Positions 25,591-34,130 of a stretch of 64,000 nucleotides of DNA are shown here, piece after piece. The DNA comes from Ramlibacter sp. PS4R-6. GTDB taxonomy: Bacteria; Pseudomonadota; Gammaproteobacteria; Burkholderiales; Burkholderiaceae_C. The stretch covers positions 248,001-312,000 of the forward strand of contig NZ_JBBHKA010000001.1 of the NCBI RefSeq assembly GCF_037572775.1, read 5' to 3'. The translations under genes and the position numbers were made by a program. How positions within the stretch are numbered: position 1 is the stretch's first letter; each line of letters opens with the position of its first letter. The notes under the pieces are model-generated. The model was not told the DNA's origin. It worked only from the letters and a program-made list of their open reading frames with translations, and searched no databases.

Positions 25591-26301
25591 ATGGCCACCG
25601 ATCTCACGCTGCACCAGCGCCGCCGGGAAGCGACGGCCGAGGAGCTCGCGGGCGTGCCGTGGCTGAAGGTGCTCAAGCCCGACGAATACCGCACCGCCGC
25701 CGCCGCCATCCGCGTCAGCGACGCGCAGCCGGGCGACTACGTGTGCCGAGTCGGCCGCCCCGTCACCTACTGGTTCGGCGTGATCGAGGGGCTGCTGAAG
25801 ATGAGCGCCGACACCGACGACGGCCACACGGTCACCTTCAGCGGCCTGCCGCCCGGTGGCTGGTTCGGCGAGGGCACGGTGCTCAAGCGCGAGGTCTACC
25901 GGTACAACATCCAGGCGCTGCGCAAGAGCATCGTCGCGGGCATCCCGGCGGACACCTTCCACTGGCTGCTCGACCATTCGATCGGCTTCAACCGCTTCAT
26001 CATGAACCAGCTGAACGAGCGGCTGGCGCAGTTCATCTCGGCGCGCGAGATCGACCGCATGAACAACCCCGACCTGCGCGTGGCGCGCAGCCTGGCGGCG
26101 CTGTTCAATCCCGTGCTGTTCCCCGGTGTGGGCGACGTCCTGCGCATCACGCAGCAGGAGCTGGCCTACCTCGTCGGCCTGTCGCGCCAGCGCGTGAACG
26201 AGGCGCTGGCGACGCTGGAGCAGCAAGGCTCGATCCGCGTGGAGTACGGCGGGCTGCGCGTGCTCGACCTGCAGTCGCTGCGGGCCACCGTCGCGGCCTA
26301 G
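25591..26301 (+). CDS. Crp/Fnr-family transcriptional regulator
   Basis: A 236-residue regulator with a cyclic-nucleotide-binding-type beta-roll (about 30-140; VCRVGRPVTYWFGVIEGLLKM and GGWFGEGTVLKRE) and a C-terminal winged helix whose recognition part reads ITQQELAYLVGLSRQRVNEAL (residues about 185-205). There is no N-terminal cysteine cluster, so it is not an oxygen-sensing Fnr; the effector could be a cyclic nucleotide or a CoA thioester. It diverges from the ligase-Liv operon and very likely controls it. Its stop shares CTAG with the convergent glycosyltransferase gene. Confidence 0.88.
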   Translation: MATDLTLHQRRREATAEELAGVPWLKVLKPDEYRTAAAAIRVSDAQPGDYVCRVGRPVTYWFGVIEGLLKMSADTDDGHTVTFSGLPPGGWFGEGTVLKREVYRYNIQALRKSIVAGIPADTFHWLLDHSIGFNRFIMNQLNERLAQFISAREIDRMNNPDLRVARSLAALFNPVLFPGVGDVLRITQQELAYLVGLSRQRVNEALATLEQQGSIRVEYGGLRVLDLQSLRATVAA

Positions 26302-27569
26302 GCCGCGCGGATCGCTTCGTCGATCGCGCGCTCGTGGCGGCCCAGCACCGCCGACCAGTCGAATTCGTGCTGCGCGCGCTCGCGCCCGCGCCGCGACAGC
26401 CGCGCGGCCAGCGCGGGTTCCCGCAGCACGCGCGCGATCGCGTGGGCGAAGGCCCCCGCGTCGCCAGGCGCGACGAGCAGTCCGTTGTCGCCGTCGCGCA
26501 CCACGCTCGGGATGCCGCCGCTGGCGCTGGCCACCAGCGGCAGGCCCGCGGCGTTGGCCTCGCACAGCACGCGCCCCATCGTCTCCACGTCGCGCACGCG
26601 CCCGCCCGCGTGGCGGCTCTCGTAGCTCGCCAGCGCGAACACGTCGCTGGCCCAGTAGTAGCGCGGGATGTCCTCGTGCGGCACGCGGCCGGCGAAACGC
26701 ACCGCGTCGCGCAGGCCCAGCGCCGCGGCGCGCGCTTCGTAGGCGGCGCGCTTGCGGCCGTCGCCCACGACCACCAGGCGCACGCGCGGCGTGGCGGCGC
26801 GCAGCGCTGCGACCGCATCGAGCAGCACCTCGACGCCCTTCTTCTCCACGAGCCGGCAGACCGTGAGGACCACCCGGTCCTCCGCCTCGAAGCCCAGCTC
26901 GTCACGCGCGAGCCGGCGCCTTCCCTCATCCGCGTCGAAGCGCCGCGCGTCGACACCGCCCGCGACAACGTCCACGCGCTCCGGCGCGACCCCGATCGTG
27001 CGCAGCAGGCCGGCCGTGTAGTCGCTGTTGGCGAGGATCGCGTGGTTGCCCGCGGCCGCGGCGCGCATGACGCGCTCGCGCGCCTCGCGCAGCACGCGGT
27101 CGACCCAGTTCGGGTGCTGGCCGTGTTCCAGCCACCAGCGCATCGCACGCTGCAAGGCGGGTGAGGCCGCGAGCCCGCTGCACCACGGGTACGGGTAGCC
27201 CAGCCAGGGCCGCAGCACGTCGTTGCCGACCGAGCGGCACACGACCGGCACCGGCATGCGGGCGCGCAGCAAGCCGTAGAACACGGTGGACGCATACACG
27301 GCATCGGCACGGAAATCGCGCGCGTGCTGCGCGACAGTCGCGAGGTTGTGCCAGTAGCCCAGGCGCGAGAGCACGCGGCGCACCGTGACGCCGCACTCGG
27401 CGTCGAACTGCTCGGCCTGCTGCGCGAGGTCGCGGTCGGTGACGCGGTAGGTCAGCACCTCGACCGCATCGGCGCGGTGCGCGAGGTGCTGCGCCAGGTG
27501 GCGCGCATGCGTCTGCATGCCGCCCACGGCGGGCGGCCACTCGGTCAGCACGAGCGTCAGTCGCGTCAC
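26298..27569 (-). CDS. glycosyltransferase family 4 protein
   Basis: A 423-residue GT-B glycosyltransferase, probably adding a sugar from a nucleotide donor to a cell-surface or lipid acceptor. The N-terminal domain opens TEWPPAVGGMQTHARHLA, a typical family-4 start, and the C-terminal donor domain has LTVCRLVEKKGVEVLLDAV, VVVGDGRKRAAYE, FALASYESR and the EX7E-like stretch around ETMGRVLCEANAAGLP. The start is a GTG at 27569 after GAGGAG. No other sugar-transfer gene is adjacent, so the pathway is unknown. It diverges from the pseudouridine synthase gene. Confidence 0.85.
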   Translation of the reverse strand: MTRLTLVLTEWPPAVGGMQTHARHLAQHLAHRADAVEVLTYRVTDRDLAQQAEQFDAECGVTVRRVLSRLGYWHNLATVAQHARDFRADAVYASTVFYGLLRARMPVPVVCRSVGNDVLRPWLGYPYPWCSGLAASPALQRAMRWWLEHGQHPNWVDRVLREARERVMRAAAAGNHAILANSDYTAGLLRTIGVAPERVDVVAGGVDARRFDADEGRRRLARDELGFEAEDRVVLTVCRLVEKKGVEVLLDAVAALRAATPRVRLVVVGDGRKRAAYEARAAALGLRDAVRFAGRVPHEDIPRYYWASDVFALASYESRHAGGRVRDVETMGRVLCEANAAGLPLVASASGGIPSVVRDGDNGLLVAPGDAGAFAHAIARVLREPALAARLSRRGRERAQHEFDWSAVLGRHERAIDEAIRAA

Positions 27570-27599
27570 AATGCGCGTCTCCTCTTTCCCGGCCGCATC

Positions 27600-28361
27600 T
27601 TGCCCGAAGACACCACCCGATTGAACAAGCGCATGGCCGAACTGGGCCTGTGCTCGCGCCGCGAGGCCGACGACTGGATCGCGCGCGGCTGGGTGCGCGT
27701 GGACGGCAAGCCCGCGGTCATGGGGCTGCAGGTCGCGCCGGATGCCCGCATCGAGGTCGACCCGCGCGCCCGCGGCGAGCAGCAACAACAGGTGACCGTG
27801 CTGCTCCACAAGCCGATCGGCTACGTCAGCGGCCAGGCCGAGGACGGTTACCAGCCGGCCGCGACGCTGGTGCAGGCGCGCACGCACTGGCTGGGCGACC
27901 CCAGCAAATTGCGCTACGCGCCGGCGCACTCGCGCGGGCTCGCGCCCGCCGGGCGCCTGGACATCGATTCGACCGGCCTGCTGGTGCTCACGCAGGACGG
28001 CCGCATCGCGCGCCACCTCATCGGCGAGTTCAGCGAGGTCGAGAAGGAATACCTGGTGCGCGTGACCTTCGACAACGTCGCGGCGAACGTGCAGGCGGCG
28101 TTCCCGCCGGCGCAGCTGGCGCGCCTGCGCCACGGCCTGGCCCTGGATGGCAAGCCGCTGAAGCCCGCGCAGGTGGAGTGGCAGAACCCGGAGCAGCTGC
28201 GCTTCGTGCTGACCGAGGGCAAGAAGCGCCAGATCCGCCGCATGTGCGAGCTGGTCGGCCTGAAAGTTGTCGGGCTCAAGCGCATCCGCATCGGCGGGGT
28301 GCTCCTGGGGCAGCTGCCCCTGGGGCAATGGCGGTACCTGGCCGCCCACGAACGCTTCTAA
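27600..28361 (+). CDS. rluF: 23S rRNA pseudouridine synthase, RluF/RsuA family
   Basis: Isomerises a uridine in ribosomal RNA to pseudouridine. An N-terminal S4 RNA-binding domain (LNKRMAELGLCSRREADDW, about residues 8-26) precedes the catalytic domain with GRLDIDSTGLLVLT, where the Asp is the nucleophile, and the C-terminal EGKKRQIRRMCELVGLKV block. The sequence fits RluF (U2604 of 23S rRNA) better than RsuA, but this is judged by eye. The start is uncertain: I chose TTG 27600 because it gives the normal N terminus, but no strong ribosome site is visible and ATG 27633 would cut into the S4 domain. Confidence 0.8.
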   Translation: MPEDTTRLNKRMAELGLCSRREADDWIARGWVRVDGKPAVMGLQVAPDARIEVDPRARGEQQQQVTVLLHKPIGYVSGQAEDGYQPAATLVQARTHWLGDPSKLRYAPAHSRGLAPAGRLDIDSTGLLVLTQDGRIARHLIGEFSEVEKEYLVRVTFDNVAANVQAAFPPAQLARLRHGLALDGKPLKPAQVEWQNPEQLRFVLTEGKKRQIRRMCELVGLKVVGLKRIRIGGVLLGQLPLGQWRYLAAHERF

Positions 28362-28400
28362 AGTCAAACTAATGTGGGCCTAAGTCTGCATCCCTAGACT
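28357..28400 (+). promoter_or_regulatory. 11-bp direct-repeat operator and promoter of the two-component operon
   Basis: Three NCTAAN units, TCTAAA (28357), ACTAAT (28368) and CCTAAG (28379), start exactly 11 bases apart. A -10-like TAGACT begins at 28395, 16 bases after the start of the last unit, so the last repeat overlies the -35 position. The first unit overlaps the stop codon of the pseudouridine synthase gene. The same layout recurs at 30776-30830. Direct repeats at one helical turn are the usual target of OmpR/PhoB-type regulators. Confidence 0.75.
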
Positions 28401-28430
28401 CCCGCGAAACGCCGCCGAGGAGAAGAAACG

Positions 28431-28649
28431 ATGCACTCGCCCCGCTACCACCGCCTGGCCCTGGCCCTGCTCGCGCTGGCCAGCCTTGCCGCCGCCCTCA
28501 TGGCCGGCCTCGCCGTGCTCGGCATGACCCTCACGCCGCCGGTTGCCGTCGGCGCCCTCGCCCTCTTCGCCGTCCTCCTGGGCGGCGTGGTCCTGCTGCA
28601 CAACCAGCTGCGCGAAGCCCGCTGGGACGCGGGCTACCGATTGCGCTGA
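28431..28649 (+). CDS. small two-span membrane protein
   Basis: A 72-residue protein with two strongly hydrophobic segments (about residues 9-31 and 36-56), a Pro-Pro turn between them and a basic amphipathic tail (HNQLREARWDAGYRLR). A GAGGAG site lies ahead of ATG 28431. It is the first gene downstream of the repeat operator and ends ten bases before the response regulator gene, so it is co-transcribed with the two-component system. I do not recognise a family. A role as accessory sensor or kinase modulator is possible but is only suggested by position. Confidence 0.7.
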   Translation: MHSPRYHRLALALLALASLAAALMAGLAVLGMTLTPPVAVGALALFAVLLGGVVLLHNQLREARWDAGYRLR

Positions 28650-28659
28650 CAATCCAGCC

Positions 28660-29346
28660 ATGCGTGTCCTGCTGGTCGAAGACGACGAGATGATCGGCCA
28701 GAGCCTGAAACCGGCTCTGGTGGCCGCAGGCTGGTCGGTCGACTGGGTCAAGGACGGCTCACTGGCGCAAAGCGCGCTTTCCGACGGCGACTACGCCTGC
28801 GTGCTGCTCGACCTGGGCCTGCCCAAGAAGGACGGCATCGAAGTGCTGCGCCACGCGCGCAGCACGGGCGACCACACCCCCATCCTGGTGCTCACGGCGC
28901 GCGACGGCGTCGACCAGCGCGTGACCGGGCTGGACGTCGGCGCCGACGACTACCTGGTCAAGCCTTATGAACTGCGCGAGCTGCTGGCCCGCATGCGCGC
29001 GGTGATCCGCCGCCGCGACGGCGCCGCGCACTCGCTGATCGGCTCGCCGGAGCTGCAGCTGGACCTGACGACGCGCGAAGTCATCGTGCAAGGCGAGCGC
29101 TCGCAGCTGTCGCAGCGCGAGTTCGCCCTGTTGCACGCGCTGCTGGAGCGGCCCGGCGCCATCCTCTCGCGCGAACAGCTGGAAAACCGCATCTACGGCT
29201 GGGGCGAGGAAGTGAGCAGCAACGCGGTCGACGTCCTGATCCACGGCATGCGCCGCAAGCTCGGGCAGGACACCATCCGCAACGTGCGCGGCCTCGGCTG
29301 GCGCATCACCGCTCCCGCAACCGCCAGCCCGCAGGCCCAGCCATGA
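28660..29346 (+). CDS. OmpR-family response regulator
   Basis: A 228-residue response regulator. The receiver domain has the acidic pair at residues 8-9 (VEDDE), the phospho-acceptor Asp51 (VLLDLGLP), the conserved Thr in LVLTARDG and Lys in LVKPYE. The C-terminal OmpR-type winged helix has LSQREFALLHALLERPG and VDVLIHGMRRKLG with the usual recognition helix. Overall it is closest to the QseB/PmrA group. It overlaps the kinase gene by four bases (ATGA). It probably binds the NCTAAN repeats found before its own operon and before the exported protein gene at 30925. Confidence 0.9.
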   Translation: MRVLLVEDDEMIGQSLKPALVAAGWSVDWVKDGSLAQSALSDGDYACVLLDLGLPKKDGIEVLRHARSTGDHTPILVLTARDGVDQRVTGLDVGADDYLVKPYELRELLARMRAVIRRRDGAAHSLIGSPELQLDLTTREVIVQGERSQLSQREFALLHALLERPGAILSREQLENRIYGWGEEVSSNAVDVLIHGMRRKLGQDTIRNVRGLGWRITAPATASPQAQP

Positions 29347-30761
29347 TGAAGATGCATGGCGGGGCGATCGCGCACCCGCATCCCCCTTCCCATGCGCATG
29401 GCCATGGCCACACGGCCTGGCACGCGCGCGTGTTCCCCCACGGTCGCATGTGTTCGCTGCGCCGCGCGCTGCTGCTGTGGCTGGTGCCGCTGTTCCTGGT
29501 GGTCGGCTTCGCCTCGGCCGCGTTCTCGTACTTCAGCCATGGGCGCATGGTCAACGAGTTCATGGACACGCAGATGGAGCAGCTGGGCCAGTCGCTCTCG
29601 GGCCACGAAGGCGACCTGATGCCGCCGCCGCTGTCGGCCGAGCGCATCGAGAAGTGGGGCATGTACATCGTGCAGGTCTGGGACAAGGACGGCACGCTGG
29701 CCAAGTCCACCTGGCCGCAGCTGCAGGCGCCGCTGCAGGCCGGCTCCGGCTTCAGCAACGTCATGGCCGACGGCAAGGACTGGCGCGTGTACACCACCGT
29801 GGCCAGCGGCACCGGCAAGCGCGTGCAGGTCCTGCAGTGCGGCGTGTTCCGCAAGCACCTCGCGGTGGAACAGGCGGTGGCGTCGCTCGCGCCGGTGCTG
29901 ATCCTGCTGCCGCTGGCGATCTTCGTGCTGTGGGGCGTGGCGCGCGCCGTATCGCTGGCCGTCACCGACATCGGCCGCAAGGCCGAGACGCAGGACTTCA
30001 ACACCATCACCGAGCTGCCGCTGGACCGCGTGCCGCACGAGATCCAGCCGCTGGTCATCTCCTTCAACGGCCTGCTCACGCGCCTGCGCAACGCCTTCGA
30101 CGCCAAGCGCCGCTTCGTGCAGGACGCCGCGCACGAGCTGCGCACGCCGCTCACAGCCCTGTCGCTGCAGCTGGAGAACCTGCGCCGCGAGATCCCGGCC
30201 GAGTCGTGCCAGCAAAGCTTCGCGCAGCTCGAAGGCGGCGTGCAGCGCGCCACGCGCCTGGTGGACCAGATGCTGAAGATGACGCGCCAGGAGGCCGACG
30301 CGGCCGAAGCGCGCCGCGACATGGACCTGAACGCGCAGGTGCGCGAGAGCATCGGCGCGCTGATCGCGCTGGCCGACCAGCGCGGCATCGACCTCGGCGT
30401 GGCCGGCGGCGGCGCGGCGTCCGCGCCGTGGCACTGCTCGCCCGGCGACCTGCGCAGCGTGATCGACAACCTGATCGAGAACGCGCTGCGCTACACGCCC
30501 GAAGGCGGCGTGGTCGACGTTCACGTGTCCTGCATCGACGGCAAGCCCGCCATCGAAGTGATCGACACCGGCCCGGGCATCCCGCCCGAGATGATGGAGC
30601 GCGTGTTCGACCGCTTCTTCCGCGTGCCGGGCAGCGACGTGCGCGGCAGCGGCCTGGGCCTGGCCATCGCGCGCGCGGCCGCCGAGCGCTGCGGCCTGCG
30701 CATCGTGCTGCGCAACCGCACGGACCGCAGCGGCCTCGTCGCGCGCATCGAAGCCGCCTGA
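29343..30761 (+). CDS. sensor histidine kinase with His-rich cytoplasmic N terminus
   Basis: A 472-residue membrane kinase. The first 36 residues contain nine histidines (5, 11, 13, 17, 19, 21, 23, 27, 33) before the first membrane span (about 43-64). A periplasmic sensor loop of about 115 residues follows, then the second span (about 182-200), a HAMP-like linker, the HisKA block with His264 in AAHELRTPLTAL, and an ATPase with NLIENALRYTP, DTGPGIPPE and GSGLGLAIA. ATG 29343 overlaps the regulator stop; the alternative ATG 29448 would remove the His-rich part but has no ribosome site. The tail suggests metal binding, which is inference. Confidence 0.88.
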   Translation: MMKMHGGAIAHPHPPSHAHGHGHTAWHARVFPHGRMCSLRRALLLWLVPLFLVVGFASAAFSYFSHGRMVNEFMDTQMEQLGQSLSGHEGDLMPPPLSAERIEKWGMYIVQVWDKDGTLAKSTWPQLQAPLQAGSGFSNVMADGKDWRVYTTVASGTGKRVQVLQCGVFRKHLAVEQAVASLAPVLILLPLAIFVLWGVARAVSLAVTDIGRKAETQDFNTITELPLDRVPHEIQPLVISFNGLLTRLRNAFDAKRRFVQDAAHELRTPLTALSLQLENLRREIPAESCQQSFAQLEGGVQRATRLVDQMLKMTRQEADAAEARRDMDLNAQVRESIGALIALADQRGIDLGVAGGGAASAPWHCSPGDLRSVIDNLIENALRYTPEGGVVDVHVSCIDGKPAIEVIDTGPGIPPEMMERVFDRFFRVPGSDVRGSGLGLAIARAAAERCGLRIVLRNRTDRSGLVARIEAA

Positions 30762-30775
30762 GCTTCGCGGCAGCT

Positions 30776-30830
30776 GCTAAGACGCAGCTAAGCCAATGCT
30801 AAGCGTCACCTAAAGACGCGCTTTTACAGT
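30776..30830 (+). promoter_or_regulatory. 11-bp direct-repeat operator and promoter of exported small protein
   Basis: GCTAAG at 30776, 30787 and 30798 and CCTAAA at 30809 form four units at exact 11-base spacing. A -10-like TACAGT begins at 30825, again 16 bases after the start of the last unit. This duplicates the geometry found at 28357-28400, so both are probably bound by the response regulator encoded between them. Confidence 0.8.
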
Positions 30831-30924
30831 GACAACACGGTCGATGCTGAAACGAATCAACAGCACCGAACGCTGTCAAGAAACTCCCTGAGTCCCTCAG
30901 TCACTGTTGAAGAAAGGTCCCATC

Positions 30925-31212
30925 ATGAAGAAGTCCCTCGTTGCCCTCGCCGCCTTCGCCGCCGTTTCCGCCTTCGCCGGCGAAATCGACTACGCCACCG
31001 TGAACGACGCGCCGGTGCAAGCCGCCGTCTCGCGCGACGCCGTCAAGGCCGAAACGCTCGCCGCCATCCGCCAGGGCCAGGTCGCCACCGGCGAAATCGG
31101 CACCGCGTTCGTCGCGAAGCAAGTGGTCGTCACGCCCCGCGTGGACAACCGCGCCGAACTGGCGCAAGCCGTGCGCCACGGCGACATCGCCTACGGCGAA
31201 GCCGGCTTCTGA
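30925..31212 (+). CDS. small exported protein, DUF4148-like
   Basis: A 95-residue protein with a clear signal peptide (about residues 1-18, ending VSAFAG) and a charged mature part. Two similar units, SRDAVKAETLAAIRQGQVATGE and NRAELAQAVRHGDIAYGE (given here as shortened blocks), resemble the repeat of the DUF4148 family, which is common in Burkholderiales and of unknown function. ATG 30925 is chosen over 30907 because the signal peptide starts there and AAAGG precedes it. It follows the NCTAAN repeat promoter and is closed by the terminator at 31239-31265, so it is the visible target of the neighbouring two-component system. Confidence 0.75.
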   Translation: MKKSLVALAAFAAVSAFAGEIDYATVNDAPVQAAVSRDAVKAETLAAIRQGQVATGEIGTAFVAKQVVVTPRVDNRAELAQAVRHGDIAYGEAGF

Positions 31213-31238
31213 TCGCCGCGCACCTCCGGAAAGCAACG

Positions 31239-31265
31239 AAGCGCCCCTCGGGGCGCTTTTCTTTT
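31239..31265 (+). terminator. intrinsic terminator
   Basis: AAGCGCCCC, a TC loop and the complementary arm (31239-31258) run into TTTTCTTTT on the plus strand. It ends the transcript of the small exported protein. Confidence 0.9.
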
Positions 31266-31278
31266 GGGCGGCCGCGAA

Positions 31279-31500
31279 TCAGCGGGTGAAGTAGAGCGGC
31301 TCCTGCGGCGCCGGCGCGACGCGCACGCGCACCGTGTCGGGCGCGGCCGCCGCCGGCTCGCGCAGCGCGAGTCGGCCCGCCATCGCACCGGGCGCGGTGC
31401 GCAGCTGCAGCGTGAGCGTATGGCCTTCCGCGGGCGCGGCGGCGGGCGCCGGTCGCGACTCGAGCGAGAAGGCCTTGAGGGGCAGCAGGTCCATGCTCAT
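31279..31500 (-). CDS. small hypothetical protein
   Basis: A 73-residue Ala/Pro/Arg-rich open frame opening MSMDLLPLKAFSLES and ending PLYFTR, between the terminator at 31265 and htpG. The mixture of hydrophobic strands (LTLQLRTAPG, TVRVRVAP) is plausible for a small beta protein, but no family is recognised and the ribosome site is weak. In this GC-rich genome such frames also arise by chance. Confidence 0.4.
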   Translation of the reverse strand: MSMDLLPLKAFSLESRPAPAAAPAEGHTLTLQLRTAPGAMAGRLALREPAAAAPDTVRVRVAPAPQEPLYFTR

Positions 31501-31607
31501 GGCGCCTAATGTAACAACCCGTCACCCGCTGTCCAGCGCCGTCCAGCCGGCCGGCCCATCGAAACCGCGGCACTCCGTCAATTTGTCACGCGCGGCACAA
31601 TTTCGGG

Positions 31608-33455
31608 ATGACGCAAAAACAGACGCTTTCCTTCCAGGCCGAGGTCGCGCAGCTGCTGCACCTCGTGACGCACTCGCTCTATTCCAACAAGGAGATCTTC
31701 CTGCGCGAGCTGGTTTCCAACGCCTCCGACGCCTGCGACAAGCTGCGCTTCGAGGCGTTGAACGACAACGCCTTGTACGGCGACCAGCCCAACCTCGAGA
31801 TCCGCGTGGGCTTCGATGCCGAGGCGAAGACGATCACCATCACCGACACCGGCATCGGGCTGTCGCAGGCCGAAGCCATCGCCAACCTGGGCACCATCGC
31901 CAAGAGCGGCACGCGCGAGTTCATGCAGAAGCTTTCGGGTGACCAGAAGCAGGACGCGCAACTGATCGGCCAGTTCGGCGTGGGCTTCTACTCGGCCTTC
32001 ATCGTCGCGGACAAGGTCACCGTCGAATCGCGCCGCGCCGGCCTTCCCGCCGAGGAGGGCGTGCGGTGGGTGAGCACCGGCACGGGCGATTTCGAGGTCG
32101 AGGCGATCACGCGCGCCGAGCGCGGCACCAGCGTCACCTTGCACCTGCGCGAGGACGCCGCGGAATTCCTCTCGGCCTGGCGCCTGAAGGCCATCGTGGC
32201 CAAGTACTCGGACCACATCTCGCTGCCGATCCTGATGAAGAAGGAAGACGGCGACGAGTGGGAGCGCGTCAACCAGGCCAGCGCGCTGTGGACGCGCCCC
32301 AAGAAGGACATCACCGACGAGCAGTACCGCGAGTTCTACAAGGCGATTAGCCACGACTGGGAAGCGCCGCTCGCCTGGTCGCACAACCGCGTGGAAGGCG
32401 CGACCGACTACACGCAGCTGCTGTTCCTGCCCGCGAAGGCCCCGCTGGACATCTGGAACCGCGACAAGGCCGCGGGCGTGAAGCTGTACGTCAAGCGCGT
32501 GTTCATCATGGACGACGCGCAGGCGCTGCTGCCCACCTACCTGCGCTTCGTGCGCGGCGTGATCGACTCGGCCGACCTGCCGCTCAACGTCAGCCGCGAG
32601 CTGCTGCAGGAAAGCCGCGACGTGAAGGCGATCCGCGAAGGCTCGGCCAAGCGCGTACTGGCGATGCTCGAGGACCTGGCGAAGGACGAGGACCAGTCGA
32701 AGTACGACGCCTTCTACGCCGAGTTCGGCGCGGTGCTGAAGGAAGGCCTGGGCGAGGACTTCGGCAACCAGGAGCGCATCGCGAAGCTGCTGCGGTTCGC
32801 CTCGACGCAGTCGGACGCGGTGAACGTGTCGCTGGCCGACTACAAGGCGCGCATGAAGGAGGGCCAGGCGGCCATCTACTACATCACCGGCGACACGGCA
32901 GCCGCCGCGCGCAACAGCCCGCAGCTGGAGATCTTCCGCAAGAAGGGCATCGAGGTGCTGTTCATGACCGACCGTGTGGACGAATGGGCGCTGTCGCACC
33001 TGAACGAATTCGACGGCACGCCGCTGCAGTCGGTGGCGCGCGGCCAGGTGGACCTGGGCCAGCTGCAGGACGAGGCGGAGAAGAAAGCCGCCGAGGAAGC
33101 CGCCGAAACCTTCAAGCCGCTGCTCGAGAAGCTGAAGGCGGCGCTCAAGGACAAGGCGCAGGACGTGCGCGTGACGACGCGCCTGGTCGATTCGCCGGCC
33201 TGCCTGGTGGTGGGCGAGGACGCCATGAGCCTGCAGCTCGCGCGCATCCTGAAGCAGGCCGGGCAGAAGGCGCCCGAGGTCAAGCCGATCCTGGAAGTGA
33301 ATGCGAGCCATGCCCTGGTGAAAAAGCTCGAGAGCGACACCGCGCACTTCGACGACCTGGCGCACATCCTGTTCGACCAGGCGCTGCTGGCCGAGGGCGG
33401 CCTGCCGGAAGACCCGGCGGCCTACGTCAAGCGCGTGAACGCGCTGCTCGCCTAG
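31608..33455 (+). CDS. htpG: molecular chaperone HtpG (Hsp90)
   Basis: A 615-residue Hsp90 chaperone of normal bacterial length. The ATP-binding domain (about 1-235) has [26 protein letters not shown] and [11 protein letters not shown]. The middle domain carries WxxxNRxxA-like segments and [11 protein letters not shown] with the catalytic-loop Arg, and the C-terminal dimer domain ends [12 protein letters not shown]. No heat-shock promoter can be recognised and the ribosome site before ATG 31608 is weak. The stop shares CTAG with the convergent ModA-like gene. Confidence 0.96.
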   Translation: MTQKQTLSFQAEVAQLLHLVTHSLYSNKEIFLRELVSNASDACDKLRFEALNDNALYGDQPNLEIRVGFDAEAKTITITDTGIGLSQAEAIANLGTIAKSGTREFMQKLSGDQKQDAQLIGQFGVGFYSAFIVADKVTVESRRAGLPAEEGVRWVSTGTGDFEVEAITRAERGTSVTLHLREDAAEFLSAWRLKAIVAKYSDHISLPILMKKEDGDEWERVNQASALWTRPKKDITDEQYREFYKAISHDWEAPLAWSHNRVEGATDYTQLLFLPAKAPLDIWNRDKAAGVKLYVKRVFIMDDAQALLPTYLRFVRGVIDSADLPLNVSRELLQESRDVKAIREGSAKRVLAMLEDLAKDEDQSKYDAFYAEFGAVLKEGLGEDFGNQERIAKLLRFASTQSDAVNVSLADYKARMKEGQAAIYYITGDTAAAARNSPQLEIFRKKGIEVLFMTDRVDEWALSHLNEFDGTPLQSVARGQVDLGQLQDEAEKKAAEEAAETFKPLLEKLKAALKDKAQDVRVTTRLVDSPACLVVGEDAMSLQLARILKQAGQKAPEVKPILEVNASHALVKKLESDTAHFDDLAHILFDQALLAEGGLPEDPAAYVKRVNALLA

Positions 33456-34129
33456 GCTTCGAAGCCGCAGGCCGCGCGCGCGGCCGCCGCCTCGGCGCCG
33501 GCCAGCAGCTGCACGAATTCGCGCGCCTCGCCGGGCGACTGCGCCTTCGTGCAGACGGCCGCCGTGTAGACGGTGGCCAGCTCGAATTCCTTCGGCAGCA
33601 GGCCCACCAGTTCCACGCCCGCGACGTGAAGGATCTCGGTGACCTGCGTGCAGCCGATCACGCCGGGCACCGGCGCGCGCGCCATCTCGCCCATCGCCGT
33701 GGCGCCGTTGGGGAAGGTGCGCAGGTGGTCCTTCATCGGGACGGCCAGGCCCAGCTGCGTGAGGACCTTCATGAAGTGGATGCCCGCCGTGGCCTTCTCC
33801 GGGTCGGGGAAGTAGATGCCCGGCGCGCGCTGCAGCGCCGCCTTCAGCGCCTGCGCGGTGGACACGTCGGGATGGCGCTCGCCTTTCCTGACGGCGATGC
33901 CCGTCTTCACCACGCCGAGCGGCGCGGCGCTGCCGGCGACGACATGGCCTTGCTGCGTGAGCGTGGCTATGAGCGCCTGCGTGAGGATGACGACGTCGCA
34001 GGGCTCGCCGGCCAGCAGCTTGTCGCGCATCGTGCCCACGGCGCCGAACGTGCCCTGCACGTCGCGCGTGCCCTTCATGCGGCCCACCAGGGCCTGCGCG
34101 GCGCCGCCGCTCAGCAACTTCAAGGCCAC
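33452..34129 (-). CDS. ModA-like solute-binding-fold protein without signal peptide
   Basis: A 225-residue protein with the fold of molybdate-type binding proteins (opening [46 protein letters not shown]). It starts with GTG 34129 one base after the stop of the upstream Bug gene, so the two are coupled. There is no signal peptide, and the usual start of the family is present, so it seems to be made as a cytoplasmic protein. No ABC permease or ATPase is near. It may bind a small oxyanion or organic acid inside the cell; the function is not known. Confidence 0.75.
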   Translation of the reverse strand: MALKLLSGGAAQALVGRMKGTRDVQGTFGAVGTMRDKLLAGEPCDVVILTQALIATLTQQGHVVAGSAAPLGVVKTGIAVRKGERHPDVSTAQALKAALQRAPGIYFPDPEKATAGIHFMKVLTQLGLAVPMKDHLRTFPNGATAMGEMARAPVPGVIGCTQVTEILHVAGVELVGLLPKEFELATVYTAAVCTKAQSPGEAREFVQLLAGAEAAAARAACGFEA

Positions 34130-34130
34130 G

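Noticed and set aside
31608-31608. Heat-shock (sigma-32) promoter before htpG.
   Set aside because: No CTTGAA plus CCCAT-type pair at the right spacing could be seen in 31501-31607.
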